A stretch of DNA of 64,000 nucleotides from Plastoroseomonas hellenica (GCF_018129085.1 NZ_JAAGBB010000027.1:1-64000), one strand, 5' to 3'. Counted from the stretch's first letter, positions 8,732-17,649 are shown. Notes: a model not told the origin generated them from the sequence alone. Program-made: numbers and translations.

Positions 8732-9651
8732 ATGCGACGCTGGAGCGCATGCGCAGCTTCGTCCGGGTGGCGGAGCGCGGCAGCCTTTCCGCCGTCGCGC
8801 GGGAGCTCGGCGTCGGGCAATCGACGATCACGCGGCATCTGAGGGAGCTGGAGGCGGCGGTCGGCGTGCCGCTGCTCAGCCGGACCACCCGGCGCGTCAC
8901 CATGACCGACGAAGGCAGTCGCTACTACGCCAAGGCCGTGCAGATCCTGCGCCTGGTCGAGCAGGCGGCGGATGAGGCGCGAGGCACGCGCGGCGCGCCG
9001 GCCGGCACGATCCGGATCTCCTGCACGGCGGCGATCGGGGTGCTGCACATCAGCCGGCTGATCTTCGCCTTCCAGGACCGTTATCCCGACATCGGGGTCG
9101 ACCTCAGCCTCACCGATGAGCGCGTCGATCTGGTGCGCGAGGGCGTCGATATCGCGCTGCGGCTGGGCCCGCTCACCGACAGCGCCATGAAGTTGCGGGC
9201 CCTTGGCCAGAGCAGGCGCCTGCTCGTGGCGGCGCCGGGCTACTTGGCGGCGCGCGGCAGGCCGACCGTCCCGCGGGACCTCGCCGGTCATGAGGGCATC
9301 CGGATGTCGAACGTGGCGGGAAGCGACATGCTCGCTTTGCAGGGGCCAGGCGACGAACGCCATGCGGTGCCCTTCGGAGGACGCTTCCGGGTCGACCATG
9401 GGCTTGCCGCGCGTGAGGCCCTTGTCGCTGGGCGCGGCATCGCGCCTGCCCATCGCTGGCTTGTCGACGATCTCCTGACGGCTGGCCGGCTCGAGGCGAT
9501 CCTTCCGGACTATTCGCTGCCTTCCGTCCCGCTGAGCATGCTGATCGTCCCCGAGCGTGCGGGCATCGCTCGGGTCCGGCTGCTGGTCGACTTCCTGGCG
9601 GAGCAGATTGGCGCCATCCCCGGGATCGAGCGATCGCGGCCGGAGCATTAG
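8719..9651 (+). CDS. LysR family transcriptional regulator
   Basis: A 310-residue DNA-binding regulator. The winged helix-turn-helix occupies residues about 7-66, with SLSAVARELGVGQSTITRHLRELEAAVGVPLLSR as the recognition region. A periplasmic-binding-protein-like effector domain follows from about 95 (GTIRISCTAAIGVLHISRL). It belongs to the DmlR-like branch usually found next to an oxidoreductase. It diverges from the quinone reductase at 8622 and probably controls it and itself. The start at 8719 gives the standard N-terminal length. The TAG stop is contributed by copy B of the repeat. Confidence 0.92.
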   Translation: MDNSDATLERMRSFVRVAERGSLSAVARELGVGQSTITRHLRELEAAVGVPLLSRTTRRVTMTDEGSRYYAKAVQILRLVEQAADEARGTRGAPAGTIRISCTAAIGVLHISRLIFAFQDRYPDIGVDLSLTDERVDLVREGVDIALRLGPLTDSAMKLRALGQSRRLLVAAPGYLAARGRPTVPRDLAGHEGIRMSNVAGSDMLALQGPGDERHAVPFGGRFRVDHGLAAREALVAGRGIAPAHRWLVDDLLTAGRLEAILPDYSLPSVPLSMLIVPERAGIARVRLLVDFLAEQIGAIPGIERSRPEH

Positions 9652-9688
9652 AGCGCGACGACTTGAGGCGAAATCGCCGAAAGGTCTG
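9649..9688 (+). repeat. intergenic repeat, copy B
   Basis: Forty bases match, in inverted orientation, 7788-7827 with six mismatches, all substitutions. The first three bases are the TAG stop codon of the LysR gene, exactly as the other copy supplies the TAG of the quinone reductase. The rest of the gap to 9824 shows no recognisable gene or strong hairpin. Confidence 0.75.
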
Positions 9689-9823
9689 GCAGACGACGGC
9701 GATTCATGGGCGGCGGATCCTCGCGAAGGGACCGTACAGCCGGCGTTGCCTGAGCATATGGAGTGGCTCGGCAGTGCCAGGCAGCGGCCATGCAGGAGCC
9801 CGACGCCTGAACCTCCGCCAGCG

Positions 9824-11401
9824 CTACGGCCCGGGCGTGGCGCGCATGGCGAAGGTGCCTTCATCGAAGCCGGCCTCGTAGCTGATGCCGCGACGCGCCG
9901 CCCAGACCCAGGACGCAGTGTAGAGCGGTATGACGGCGAGATCCGTCATGGCGATCCGCATCGCCTGTTGCTGCAAGCGCTCGCGTGGACCGTCCTCGAT
10001 GGTGCGGGCGGCCGTCTCGATCAGGCGATCGACCTCGGGGTTCGCGTAGTGGCCGCGGTTGAAGGCGCCGTAGCCCCGCGCGGCATCGACGCTGTGCAAC
10101 GCCTGGCGCAGCACCTGCAGGCTGTCGCCGTAGCTGCCCCAGCCGTTCAGCATCAGGCTGGCGTCGAAGCGTGCCATGCGGGTGTAAAAGACCGATTGCG
10201 GCTCCGCCTCGGCCTGCGCCTGGATGCCGATGCGGCTCAGCATCTGCACGACCGCGAGGCAGGTCTGCCGGTCATTGACGTAGCGGCCATTGGAACAGTG
10301 CAAGGTCATACGGAAGCCCTGCGAATAGCCCGCCTCGGCCAGCAGGTGTCGCGCCGTCGCGGGATCGTAGGCACCGACGCCCGTCTCACCAGCCCAGCCG
10401 AACATGCCGGCCGGCACCGGCTGGTCAGCCGGCGAGGCGAAGCCTTCCATGGCGCGTTCGGCCAGGGCACGGCGATTGATGGCGAGCGAGATGGCGCGAC
10501 GAACGCGTGCATCGCGCAGCGGATTATCCGGCAGTGGTCGGCCATCGGCGCCCATGACGAAGGGGCTGGTCTCACGCGCCACATCCGGCACCAGGAACAT
10601 GCTGCGGTTGCCGTCGTGGACGAAGAGGCGGATGCGCGCATCGCCACGCAATCGGGCCACGTCGTTGAGCGGCACCTTATCGATCAACCCGACATCGCCG
10701 CTGAGCAGCGCCGCGAGCCGCGCCGCGTCGTTCGGGATCGGGCGGATGGCTATCTGGTCCCAGGCCGCCGGCGCGCCCCAGTAGAGCGGGTTCCGCACCA
10801 GCTCCAGCCGGTCATTCGGCGTCCAGCGCAGCATGCGGTAGGGCCCGGTGCCGATCGCCGCCTCGCCACGGTTGAAGGCGGCGGTGTCGGCGCCCTCCGC
10901 CGCACGCGCGGAGACGATGCGGATACGGGAAAGGTCGAAGGGCAGTTGCGGATAGGGTGCGGCGGTCTCCAGCCGGATGCGCAGCGGAGTGGGTGAGGAG
11001 GCTGCGGTGATGGCGCGCGCATAGGGGGCATAGGTCCCGGCGCCATGCTGCACGCTGTTCACGCGCTGCAAGGTGATGAGCACATCTTCCGCCGTGAAGG
11101 GGGACCCGTCCGAGAAGCGGACGCCCTCTCGCAGGTCGAATTCCCAGGCGGTGTCGCCAACGGCGCGCCAGGCGGTGGCGAGGCCCGGCACCAGACGGAG
11201 CTCCGCATCCACGGCGATCAGCGTGTCGAAGATGTGCTGGTGCAGGGCGGAGCTGACGAAGCTCGGCGCCACATGTGGATCCATGGCGCGAACGTCGGTC
11301 TGTAACCCGATGGCGAGGTCGGCGGCCCGCGCTGCCCCGTGCAGGCCGAGCAGGGGCAGGAGCAGCAGGAGGCCATGCTGCAGGCGGGATCGGATGCGCA
11401 T
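9824..11401 (-). CDS. ABC transporter substrate-binding protein, family 5, without adjacent cognate permease
   Basis: A 525-residue periplasmic binding protein of the DppA/OppA family, with a signal peptide (LLLLLPLLGLHGAARAA, cut near residue 27) and the family core: DLAIGLQTDVRAMDPH at the mature N-terminus, WEFDLREGVRFSDGSPFTAEDV, and GTGPYRMLRW. It is the last gene of the minus-strand operon starting at 17579, 17 bp after the amidohydrolase. No DppBCDF-type genes adjoin it; the operon's only importer is SsuBC-like, a different family. It may therefore share one of the peptide-type permease sets elsewhere in the genome. Ligand unknown. Confidence 0.9.
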   Translation of the reverse strand: MRIRSRLQHGLLLLLPLLGLHGAARAADLAIGLQTDVRAMDPHVAPSFVSSALHQHIFDTLIAVDAELRLVPGLATAWRAVGDTAWEFDLREGVRFSDGSPFTAEDVLITLQRVNSVQHGAGTYAPYARAITAASSPTPLRIRLETAAPYPQLPFDLSRIRIVSARAAEGADTAAFNRGEAAIGTGPYRMLRWTPNDRLELVRNPLYWGAPAAWDQIAIRPIPNDAARLAALLSGDVGLIDKVPLNDVARLRGDARIRLFVHDGNRSMFLVPDVARETSPFVMGADGRPLPDNPLRDARVRRAISLAINRRALAERAMEGFASPADQPVPAGMFGWAGETGVGAYDPATARHLLAEAGYSQGFRMTLHCSNGRYVNDRQTCLAVVQMLSRIGIQAQAEAEPQSVFYTRMARFDASLMLNGWGSYGDSLQVLRQALHSVDAARGYGAFNRGHYANPEVDRLIETAARTIEDGPRERLQQQAMRIAMTDLAVIPLYTASWVWAARRGISYEAGFDEGTFAMRATPGP

Positions 11402-11418
11402 CGTTGTCCTGCCCTGCC

Positions 11419-12381
11419 TCAGCCTTCCGGTGTCGCGGCGAAGATGCGCGCGCGCAGCGCCGGATCGACATCGGCGAGCTGCCGATGCGGCTCGATCAGG
11501 CCCATGGAGAAGGGCCAGTCGGAGCCGAACAGGATCCGCTCCGGCCCCAGCACCGCGGCAGCGAGGGCCAGCGCCGGCGCGGAATGGGTGATGCAGTCGG
11601 CATGGAAATCGCGGAAAGCCTCGGTCATCGGACGCGCGCCGGTGTCGGCGCCGGGGCGACGCACCGCCTGGCCATGGGCCAGCCGGCCCGCGATCATCGC
11701 GGCACTGCCGGCGCCGTGGGAAAGGATGAAGCGGATGCGCGGGAAGCGCTCCAGCACGCGCGACATTGCCAGATGCGCCGCGGCGAGCGCGGTCTCGCCC
11801 GGCCCGCCCAGCAGGTTGTGCAGGAAGAAATGATCGAGGCGCGGGTCGCTGCCCGCCGTCGGATGCAGCAACAGGAAAGCCCCTGCCGCATCCAGGACCG
11901 TCCAGAGCGGCTCATAGGTGGGATCAGAGAGCACGAGGCCTGAGGCGGCATGCCCCGCCGCCATCGCGAAGCGGGCACCGCGTGGGGCAAAGCCGGCCAC
12001 GATCTCCGCCGCGAGCGCGGGATGGCGGACCGGCAGCAGGAAGCTAGGTGCCAGGCGATCGACAAAGCGCCTGGCCACCTCCGCGAGGGCAGGGTTCACG
12101 TAGCCGCACCAGATCCGCGCGCCCGCCTCGTCGAGTCCGGCGCGGTAAAGCGGTGGCGGTACCGAGATCCAGGCCCGCGCGATACGCTGCGCATCCATCC
12201 AGGCGATCAGGGCCTCCGGTCGGAACACCGACGGCGAGGCGAGGGACGCACTGCCGTCCAGCACCAGGCGCGGCTCCTCCGGGAACCAGGCAACGCCGGG
12301 CAGGTCAGCGATGCGGTCGGGCAGGATCGGCGCCAGATGCGCATGGCAGTCGAGGGCGATGGGCTCCATGCGATCTCTCAT
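11419..12381 (-). CDS. amidohydrolase family 2 metal-dependent hydrolase
   Basis: A protein of about 320 residues in the amidohydrolase-2 (ACMSD/decarboxylase) family, TIM-barrel enzymes that hydrolyse or decarboxylate small ring compounds. Visible metal-site residues are DCHAH near the N-terminus, H in LLLHPTAGS around 190, H in ILSHGAGS around 235, and D in LFGSDWPFS near 295. The start at 12381 overlaps the upstream stop codon as ATGA; a second ATG four codons in, at 12369, is also possible. It lies between the flavoprotein and the family 5 binding protein in one operon. The substrate is unknown. Confidence 0.85.
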   Translation of the reverse strand: MRDRMEPIALDCHAHLAPILPDRIADLPGVAWFPEEPRLVLDGSASLASPSVFRPEALIAWMDAQRIARAWISVPPPLYRAGLDEAGARIWCGYVNPALAEVARRFVDRLAPSFLLPVRHPALAAEIVAGFAPRGARFAMAAGHAASGLVLSDPTYEPLWTVLDAAGAFLLLHPTAGSDPRLDHFFLHNLLGGPGETALAAAHLAMSRVLERFPRIRFILSHGAGSAAMIAGRLAHGQAVRRPGADTGARPMTEAFRDFHADCITHSAPALALAAAVLGPERILFGSDWPFSMGLIEPHRQLADVDPALRARIFAATPEG

Positions 12382-13982
12382 CCGATCAGCCCGGCGCGCA
12401 GATCCGCGAGCGCCGCCTGGCTGGCGTTGTGGCCGGACAGGCCGGAGATGAAATTGCCGGGCCAGGTGCCGTTGCCGCTGAGATAGAGGCCCCGCGTCGG
12501 CGTGCGATAGGCATGCAGCCCGGGCAGCGGTCGCATCCAGAACTGGTTCCAGGGCGCCAAGTCGCCATGCGTCATGTTGGCCTCGACCAGGCCGTACTCG
12601 CGCTCGAACTCCTCGGGGTCGATACAGCGCCAGTCGGTGATGAGGTCGGGCAGGCTCGGCATCCATTCGGCGACCGCGGCGATGCTGCGCTTCGCCAGTA
12701 CCTCACGCTCCGTCGCCCAGCTCCCTTGCTTCAGGTGATAGGGCGCGGTGCCGATATTGAGGCTGAGCACATGCTTGCCCTCCGGCGCCAGCCCGGGCGA
12801 GCTCAGCGAGGGGCAGAGGCCCCAGACCACCGGCTTCTCGGCGATGCGGCCCAGCATCAGCTCGGCATGGCTCTCCTCCAGATAGTCGAGGGAGGGAGCA
12901 ATGCGGAACTGCGCCGCCGCCAGCATGGCCGGATCGGCATCCACGGGGGCATTGGCGTAGCGCGGCATGCCATCGAGGGCGAGCACGACCTTGAAGGCCT
13001 TGCCGGCCATCGGGCGTTTGCCCATCCGCTCCCGCCAGGGCTGCCATTCGGTGTCGTCGCGCATCAGGTCGACGACAGTGACACGCGGATTGATCGCGGC
13101 GATCACCAGCGGTGCCAGGAATTCGTCGCCGGCATGCGTGACGACGCCGCTGACCGCGCCGTGCTCCGTCAGGATACGGTCGGCCGGTGCCTCGGCACGC
13201 AGCACGACGCCGCGCGCGCGGGCGGAAGCGAGCATGCTGTCGACGATCGCGCCCATGCCGCCGACCGGCATGCCGGTGGAGCCGCGCAGCGGCATGCGGC
13301 GCGGGTCGTCCGCGGCTTCCGCGCGTAGCGAAGCCAGCGAGAGCGGCCGGGTCAGCAGGTTGACCGGCGTGCCGGGGGTAGAAGGCGTGCAACTGCCGCC
13401 GACCACCGCCATCGGCCCGATCAGCGTTTGCGTCTGCCAGGCAAGGTCGAACTGCGCCATCAGATCGCGGACGCTGCCGAGGAAGATGCGACTGAAGGCT
13501 TCCTGGTCGTCCAGGCTGGTCAGGTTGCGGACCAGTTCCTGCAGGGTGGGCGGCTCGCGAAAGACCGAGATGCCGAGCTTCTCCGCGAAGGCCTGGAGAT
13601 AAGCGAAGAAGGCGTCGTAGCGCGCGGCTTCTCCCGGCGCGAAGGCGTCCATCTGCGCGGCACTGCGCGCGCGGTCGCGCCAGCCGACGAAGAGCGAGCC
13701 ATCGGCCAGCGGATGCACCAGCGTCGGGTCGATCGGCTGGAAGTGCAGCCCATGCGCTTCCAGCCGCAGGTCCTGGACGATCTTCGGCTCCAGCGAGCCC
13801 GGTGAATTCGCGATGGTGGTGCGGTAGCCCGGCATGAACTCCACCGTCGCCGCCGGGCCACCGAAACGCGCGCTGCGTTCCAGGACCAGCACACGCAGCC
13901 CGGCGCCGGCCAGGTAGCCGGCGGCGACCAGGCCACTATGCCCGCCGCCCAAGATGATGGCATCGAAGTGGCTGGCGCTCAT
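12378..13982 (-). CDS. phytoene-dehydrogenase-like FAD/NAD(P) oxidoreductase
   Basis: A 534-residue flavoprotein of the CrtI/PYROXD2 group. The N-terminal dinucleotide fold is clear: DAIILGGGHSGLVAAGYLAGAG at about 7-28 followed by LERSARFGG. A C-terminal FAD-contact segment, RGLYLSGNGTWPGNFISGLSGHNA, lies near 500-525. Despite the name, no carotenoid gene is nearby, so a role in colour formation is unlikely. In this position it more probably oxidises an imported substrate. It is separated from the binding-protein gene by 4 bp and overlaps the amidohydrolase start. The exact reaction is not readable. Confidence 0.85.
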   Translation of the reverse strand: MSASHFDAIILGGGHSGLVAAGYLAGAGLRVLVLERSARFGGPAATVEFMPGYRTTIANSPGSLEPKIVQDLRLEAHGLHFQPIDPTLVHPLADGSLFVGWRDRARSAAQMDAFAPGEAARYDAFFAYLQAFAEKLGISVFREPPTLQELVRNLTSLDDQEAFSRIFLGSVRDLMAQFDLAWQTQTLIGPMAVVGGSCTPSTPGTPVNLLTRPLSLASLRAEAADDPRRMPLRGSTGMPVGGMGAIVDSMLASARARGVVLRAEAPADRILTEHGAVSGVVTHAGDEFLAPLVIAAINPRVTVVDLMRDDTEWQPWRERMGKRPMAGKAFKVVLALDGMPRYANAPVDADPAMLAAAQFRIAPSLDYLEESHAELMLGRIAEKPVVWGLCPSLSSPGLAPEGKHVLSLNIGTAPYHLKQGSWATEREVLAKRSIAAVAEWMPSLPDLITDWRCIDPEEFEREYGLVEANMTHGDLAPWNQFWMRPLPGLHAYRTPTRGLYLSGNGTWPGNFISGLSGHNASQAALADLRAGLIG

Positions 13983-13986
13983 GGGT

Positions 13987-14979
13987 TCAGCGCGGCAGCA
14001 GGTCGTTGGTGTAGTAGGCGTCGAGCGGGCGCTGCTGGCGGATCTCGCCCGCGGCCTGCAGCGTGTCGATCAGCGCGCGCCATTCCTCGGATGTCGAGCG
14101 GCCCCAGCCGGGGTCGTCGGGTGGTGTGCTGAGCGCCTGCAGGCCCTTCGTGTAGTCGAGGCATTGCGCCATGTTGCCGGCGATCTGCACGCGGGACCGG
14201 ATCAGCGTGCAAGCAGCCTCGGTGTCGGTCACGATATCGGCCATGGCGCGTCGGATCGCGGTCAGCGCGCGTCGGATCGCCTCCGGCTTCTCGCGGATCG
14301 CCTGCTCGCTGGCGGCGAAGCCGAAGCCCAGCAGCGGCACGCCGAAATTGGCGAGCTCCATCACCTCCGGCTCCTGCCCGGCGCCGCGCACGATGGCGCC
14401 GTAGGCGTGGCTGTCGCCGCTGACTGCATCGACCTGCCCGGTCAGCAGCGCCGCGGTTTTCGAGGAGGCATCGAGCGAGATGATGTTCAGGGCGTTGTCG
14501 GGAATGCTGTTGGCGCGGCGGAAGATGGTCAGGCTCAGCCCGTCCGAGCCGCCCGGCGTACTGCCGATCCGCAACCCGCGCAGCGATGCTGGTCCGCTCA
14601 AGGTGACGCGGCCCTTGATGCCGACGAAGGAGGCGGAGGTGCGGTGCTGATAGACTGCGACGGCCTTCAGCGGCACGCCGCGCGCGATCGCCGCCGCGGC
14701 ATTGGTGATGTTCACATGCCCGAGGTCATAGGCGCGCTGGCCGACCATGATGGCGGTGGTGTTGGAGCCGCGCCCCTGTTCGACCTCCACCTCCACTCCC
14801 GCATCCCGGAAGTAGCCGCGCTCCTGCGCGACGAAGAAAGAGGAATGGTAGGGCAGCCAGCCCCAGTCGAGCAGGATGCGCAGCCGTTCCGCCTGGGCGC
14901 GCGCGATGGCGGGCATGGCGAGCGTCGCGGCGCCGGCGACCAGCGCCCGGCGGGACATCGCAAATCTCGGGGCGGTCAT
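13987..14979 (-). CDS. ABC transporter substrate-binding protein, SsuA/THI5-like
   Basis: A 330-residue periplasmic binding protein of the nitrate/sulfonate/taurine/thiamine-precursor family. An N-terminal MSRRALVAGAATLAMPAIARAQ gives a twin-arginine-like or Sec signal, cut near residue 29. The mature part starts with the family pattern ILLDWGWLPYHSSFFVAQERGYFRDAGVEVEVEQG. The start at 14979 is preceded by an AGAGGAG ribosome binding site. It delivers solute to the permease at 15008-15841 and ATPase at 15838-16614, transcribed just upstream. Ligands in the family range from sulfonates to pyrimidine precursors, so specificity is open. Confidence 0.9.
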   Translation of the reverse strand: MTAPRFAMSRRALVAGAATLAMPAIARAQAERLRILLDWGWLPYHSSFFVAQERGYFRDAGVEVEVEQGRGSNTTAIMVGQRAYDLGHVNITNAAAAIARGVPLKAVAVYQHRTSASFVGIKGRVTLSGPASLRGLRIGSTPGGSDGLSLTIFRRANSIPDNALNIISLDASSKTAALLTGQVDAVSGDSHAYGAIVRGAGQEPEVMELANFGVPLLGFGFAASEQAIREKPEAIRRALTAIRRAMADIVTDTEAACTLIRSRVQIAGNMAQCLDYTKGLQALSTPPDDPGWGRSTSEEWRALIDTLQAAGEIRQQRPLDAYYTNDLLPR

Positions 14980-15007
14980 GCTGCGGCTCCTCTGCGGTCG
15001 TGGGGGA

Positions 15008-15841
15008 TCATTCCTCGGCGCGACCGCGCTGGCTGGCGTGCCAGGGGATGGCGATGCGCTCGACATATTCGGCGAGGTACCAGGTGATGATGCCGAGGAC
15101 GGAGACCACCACCACCGCGGCGAAGGCCGTCGGCACCTCAAGGCTGCCGACCGACTGGATCAGCATGTGCCCGAGCCCCTTGTTGGAGGCGACGAATTCG
15201 CCGATCACGGCGCCCAGCGGTGCCAGGGTGATGGAGATCTTGATGCCGGAGATGATGCTCGGCATCGCGCTCGGCAGGCGGATGGTGCGCAGCGTCTGCC
15301 AGGCATTGCCGCCCATGGAGCGGGTCAGCAGCAGCAGGTCCGGATCGGCGGACCGCAGCCCGGTCACCGTGTTCACCAGCATCGGGAAGAAGGTGAAGAC
15401 GACGACGAAGATGATGCTGCTCTTCAGCCCGAAGCCGATCCAGACCAGCAGCAGCGGTGCCACCACCACCTTCGGGATGGCGTGGAAGACGACGAGCCAG
15501 ACATAGAGCACCCGCTCGACCGCCGGGGAGGCGGCGATCAGTGCCCCCAGCACCAGGGCGATGATGAGTGCGATGACGAAGCCGGTGACCGCCGCGAAGG
15601 CCGTGTACTGGAGCTGGTCGAGCAGCAGATGGGCCTTCTCCGCCATGACCACGGCGATCTCGCTGGGCGCTGGCAGCAGATAGGACGGCAGGTCGAAGCC
15701 GCGCACCGCGAGCTCCCAGAGGCCGAGGCCGCCGATGCCGCTCAGCAGCGGCAGCAGGATGCCTGCGCCGCGGCTGGCGCCCGGCGCGCCTTCCGCTGCG
15801 GTGGCCCCGATGGAACGGGATGCCGCACGTGGCTGGCTCAT
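15008..15841 (-). CDS. ABC transporter permease, SsuC-like
   Basis: A 277-residue inner-membrane permease of the SsuC/TauC/NrtB family. About six hydrophobic segments are seen, the first at about 28-48. The coupling loop with RSMGGNAWQTLRTIRLPSAMP at about 175-195 is the EAA-type motif touching the ATPase. The ATG at 15841 overlaps the ATPase stop codon (ATGA), so the start is well fixed. Together with 13987-14979 and 15838-16614 it forms a complete importer in the order ATPase, permease, binding protein. Confidence 0.92.
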   Translation of the reverse strand: MSQPRAASRSIGATAAEGAPGASRGAGILLPLLSGIGGLGLWELAVRGFDLPSYLLPAPSEIAVVMAEKAHLLLDQLQYTAFAAVTGFVIALIIALVLGALIAASPAVERVLYVWLVVFHAIPKVVVAPLLLVWIGFGLKSSIIFVVVFTFFPMLVNTVTGLRSADPDLLLLTRSMGGNAWQTLRTIRLPSAMPSIISGIKISITLAPLGAVIGEFVASNKGLGHMLIQSVGSLEVPTAFAAVVVVSVLGIITWYLAEYVERIAIPWHASQRGRAEE

Positions 15842-16614
15842 CCGGTCAGGACTCCGGTGCGTTCGAAATGCATGCGGATGCGCCGGGTAAGGCCGGCGAA
15901 CGCCGGCTCCTCCCGCATGGCCAGCGTGCGCGGCCGCGGCAGCTCGATCGGGATATCGTCCAGGATCAGGCCGGGGCGCGCGGACATGACGAGCACGCGG
16001 TCGGAGAGGAAGACCGCCTCGGGGATGCTGTGGGTGATCAGGACCGCGGTGGTACGTCCGTCGCCCTGAACGCGCTGCAGCAGTACCCCCATCTGGTCGC
16101 GCGTCAGCGCGTCGAGTGCGCTGAAGGGCTCGTCTAGCAACAGCAGCGACGGTTCGCAGAGCAGCGCGCGGGCGATCGCGACACGCTGGCGCATGCCCCC
16201 CGAGAGTTCCCAGGGCTGGCGGTCGGTGAAGTCCCCGACGCCGAGTTCGCCGAGGAGGGCATGCGCGCGCGCCACCGCATGGGTGAGGTCACGCTTCTGG
16301 AGCTGCGCCGGCAGCAGCACATTGTCGAGGATGTTGCGCCAGTCGAGCAGCAGGTCACGCTGGAAGACCACGCCGACGCCGGGCATGCCTTCCCGCACGG
16401 GCGCGCCGCCCAGCAGCACGCGCCCACCGCTCGGCCGGTCAAGCCCGCCCAAGATGCGCAGCAAGGTGCTCTTGCCGCAGCCGCTGGGACCGACGATCGC
16501 CGTCGTCCGCCCGGCCTCCAGCATCGCGGAGATCGGGCCGAGGGCGTGCACCTGGCGTCCGCGCGCGGCGTAGGTGCGGGACACCTCCTCGATGCGGATG
16601 CCGGCCGCGCTCAA
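15838..16614 (-). CDS. ABC transporter ATPase, SsuB-like
   Basis: A 258-residue ATPase with Walker A GPSGCGKST at 42-50, Q-loop VVFQRDLLLDWRN, signature [15 protein letters not shown] and Walker [13 protein letters not shown]. The start chosen is a TTG at 16614 that overlaps the upstream gene's stop as TTGA. It gives MSAAGIRIEEV and the usual family N-terminus; the open frame further upstream is read-through of the peptidase gene. A TTG start overlapping a stop suggests expression depends on translation of the upstream gene. Confidence 0.92.
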   Translation of the reverse strand: MSAAGIRIEEVSRTYAARGRQVHALGPISAMLEAGRTTAIVGPSGCGKSTLLRILGGLDRPSGGRVLLGGAPVREGMPGVGVVFQRDLLLDWRNILDNVLLPAQLQKRDLTHAVARAHALLGELGVGDFTDRQPWELSGGMRQRVAIARALLCEPSLLLLDEPFSALDALTRDQMGVLLQRVQGDGRTTAVLITHSIPEAVFLSDRVLVMSARPGLILDDIPIELPRPRTLAMREEPAFAGLTRRIRMHFERTGVLTG

Positions 16615-17579
16615 TGCCCGAAGACCTCGGCGTAGAGGCGCAGCCAATTGCCATGGGCGAGGGCGGTGATCTCGTCCTGGCTGAAGCCGACGGCGGCGAG
16701 TCCGCCCTCGATCTTGCCGATGTCGCGGACCTGCAACAGCCAGTCGGGTGGCGGTGCCTTGCCGGGGCGCGAGGGCGGCGAGGCGCCGAGGTCGACGCCG
16801 CGGGTCCAGCGGCCCATGCGCATCCAGTCGTAGTCGCGCTTGACGAAGTTGTGGCTGCGGTCGGTGCCGACGGCGACGTGGTCGATGCCGGCGAGGTCCA
16901 CCGTGCGGGCGACCATCTCGCACCATTTCTCGACCGAGCCGCAATAGTCGTCACCGGTGATGTTGCGGTAGGTGGCGCAGCCGATCACGCCGCCCTGGTC
17001 GCTAAGTGCGCGGATCACCTCGTCCGACTTGTTGCGCCTGTGGTCGAAGAGACGCTTCGGATTGGCGTGGGTGATGGCGACCGGCTTCTCGGAATGGCGG
17101 ATCGCGTCGAGGGTGGTGCGGTCGCCGACATGCGACAGGTCCACCAGCATGCCGGCGCGGTTCATCTCCCGCACCACTTCGCGCCCGAAGCGGGCGAGGC
17201 CGGAATCATGCTCCTCGTAGCAACTGCCGCCGAGCGCGTTCTGGTTGTTGTAGGTGAGCTGCACGACCCTGACGCCGAGCTCGGCGAACATCTCGACCAG
17301 CCGGATGCGGCCCTGGAACAGGTCGGAATTCTGGAAGCCCATCAGCAGGGCGGTGCGGCCGCTCGCCACGATGGCGCGGATATCGGTGGCACTGCGCGCC
17401 TCGCCGACCAGATCGGCGTTCTCGCGCGCCAGGTCGCGCCAGCGGCCGAGGCTGTCGAGGGATTCGACCGTGTCCTCCCAGAAGCCGCAGGTGACGGTGA
17501 CGCAGCCGATATCCGCCAGACGCAGCTCGTTGAACACGTCACGGTCGAAATGACCGCACTGCAACCCGTCGATCAGCAT
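16611..17579 (-). CDS. peptidase M19 (membrane dipeptidase) family protein, divergent metal site
   Basis: A 322-residue protein of the renal-dipeptidase (M19) family, TIM-barrel metal hydrolases acting on dipeptides or related amides. Landmarks are MGFQNSDLF near 98, VQLTYNNQNALG near 125, LVDLSHVG near 165, ITHANP near 187, and HVAVGTDRSHNF near 250. The N-terminal HxD zinc ligands found in canonical dipeptidases are absent: the equivalent stretch reads MLIDGLQCGHFDRD. The gene is first in the minus-strand operon ending at 9824 and diverges from the LacI gene at 17778. The start at 17579 is the ATG that fits family length. It may be a non-peptidase hydrolase for the imported compound. Confidence 0.82.
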   Translation of the reverse strand: MLIDGLQCGHFDRDVFNELRLADIGCVTVTCGFWEDTVESLDSLGRWRDLARENADLVGEARSATDIRAIVASGRTALLMGFQNSDLFQGRIRLVEMFAELGVRVVQLTYNNQNALGGSCYEEHDSGLARFGREVVREMNRAGMLVDLSHVGDRTTLDAIRHSEKPVAITHANPKRLFDHRRNKSDEVIRALSDQGGVIGCATYRNITGDDYCGSVEKWCEMVARTVDLAGIDHVAVGTDRSHNFVKRDYDWMRMGRWTRGVDLGASPPSRPGKAPPPDWLLQVRDIGKIEGGLAAVGFSQDEITALAHGNWLRLYAEVFGH

Positions 17580-17635
17580 CCGCTGCCTTCCCCTCACCGG
17601 TCGGTCCTGCGCCGGAGCGCAGAGCCGAAGCCCGG

Positions 17636-17649
17636 AGAAATCGTTTTCT
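17636..17649. promoter_or_regulatory. candidate LacI-type operator 1
   Basis: AGAAATCGTTTTCT is palindromic at 12 of 14 positions around a central CG, the normal form of LacI/GalR-family sites. It lies 57 bp upstream of the dipeptidase operon start and shares the AAAnCGTTT core with the site at 17757. Assignment is by pattern and context. Confidence 0.5.

Noticed and set aside
9689-9823. Small genes after the LysR gene
   Set aside because: Short frames here lack ribosome binding sites and recognisable motifs.
12378-13982. Carotenoid phytoene desaturase
   Set aside because: Only the general CrtI-like fold is seen; there is no carotenoid gene nearby and it lies in a transport and degradation operon.
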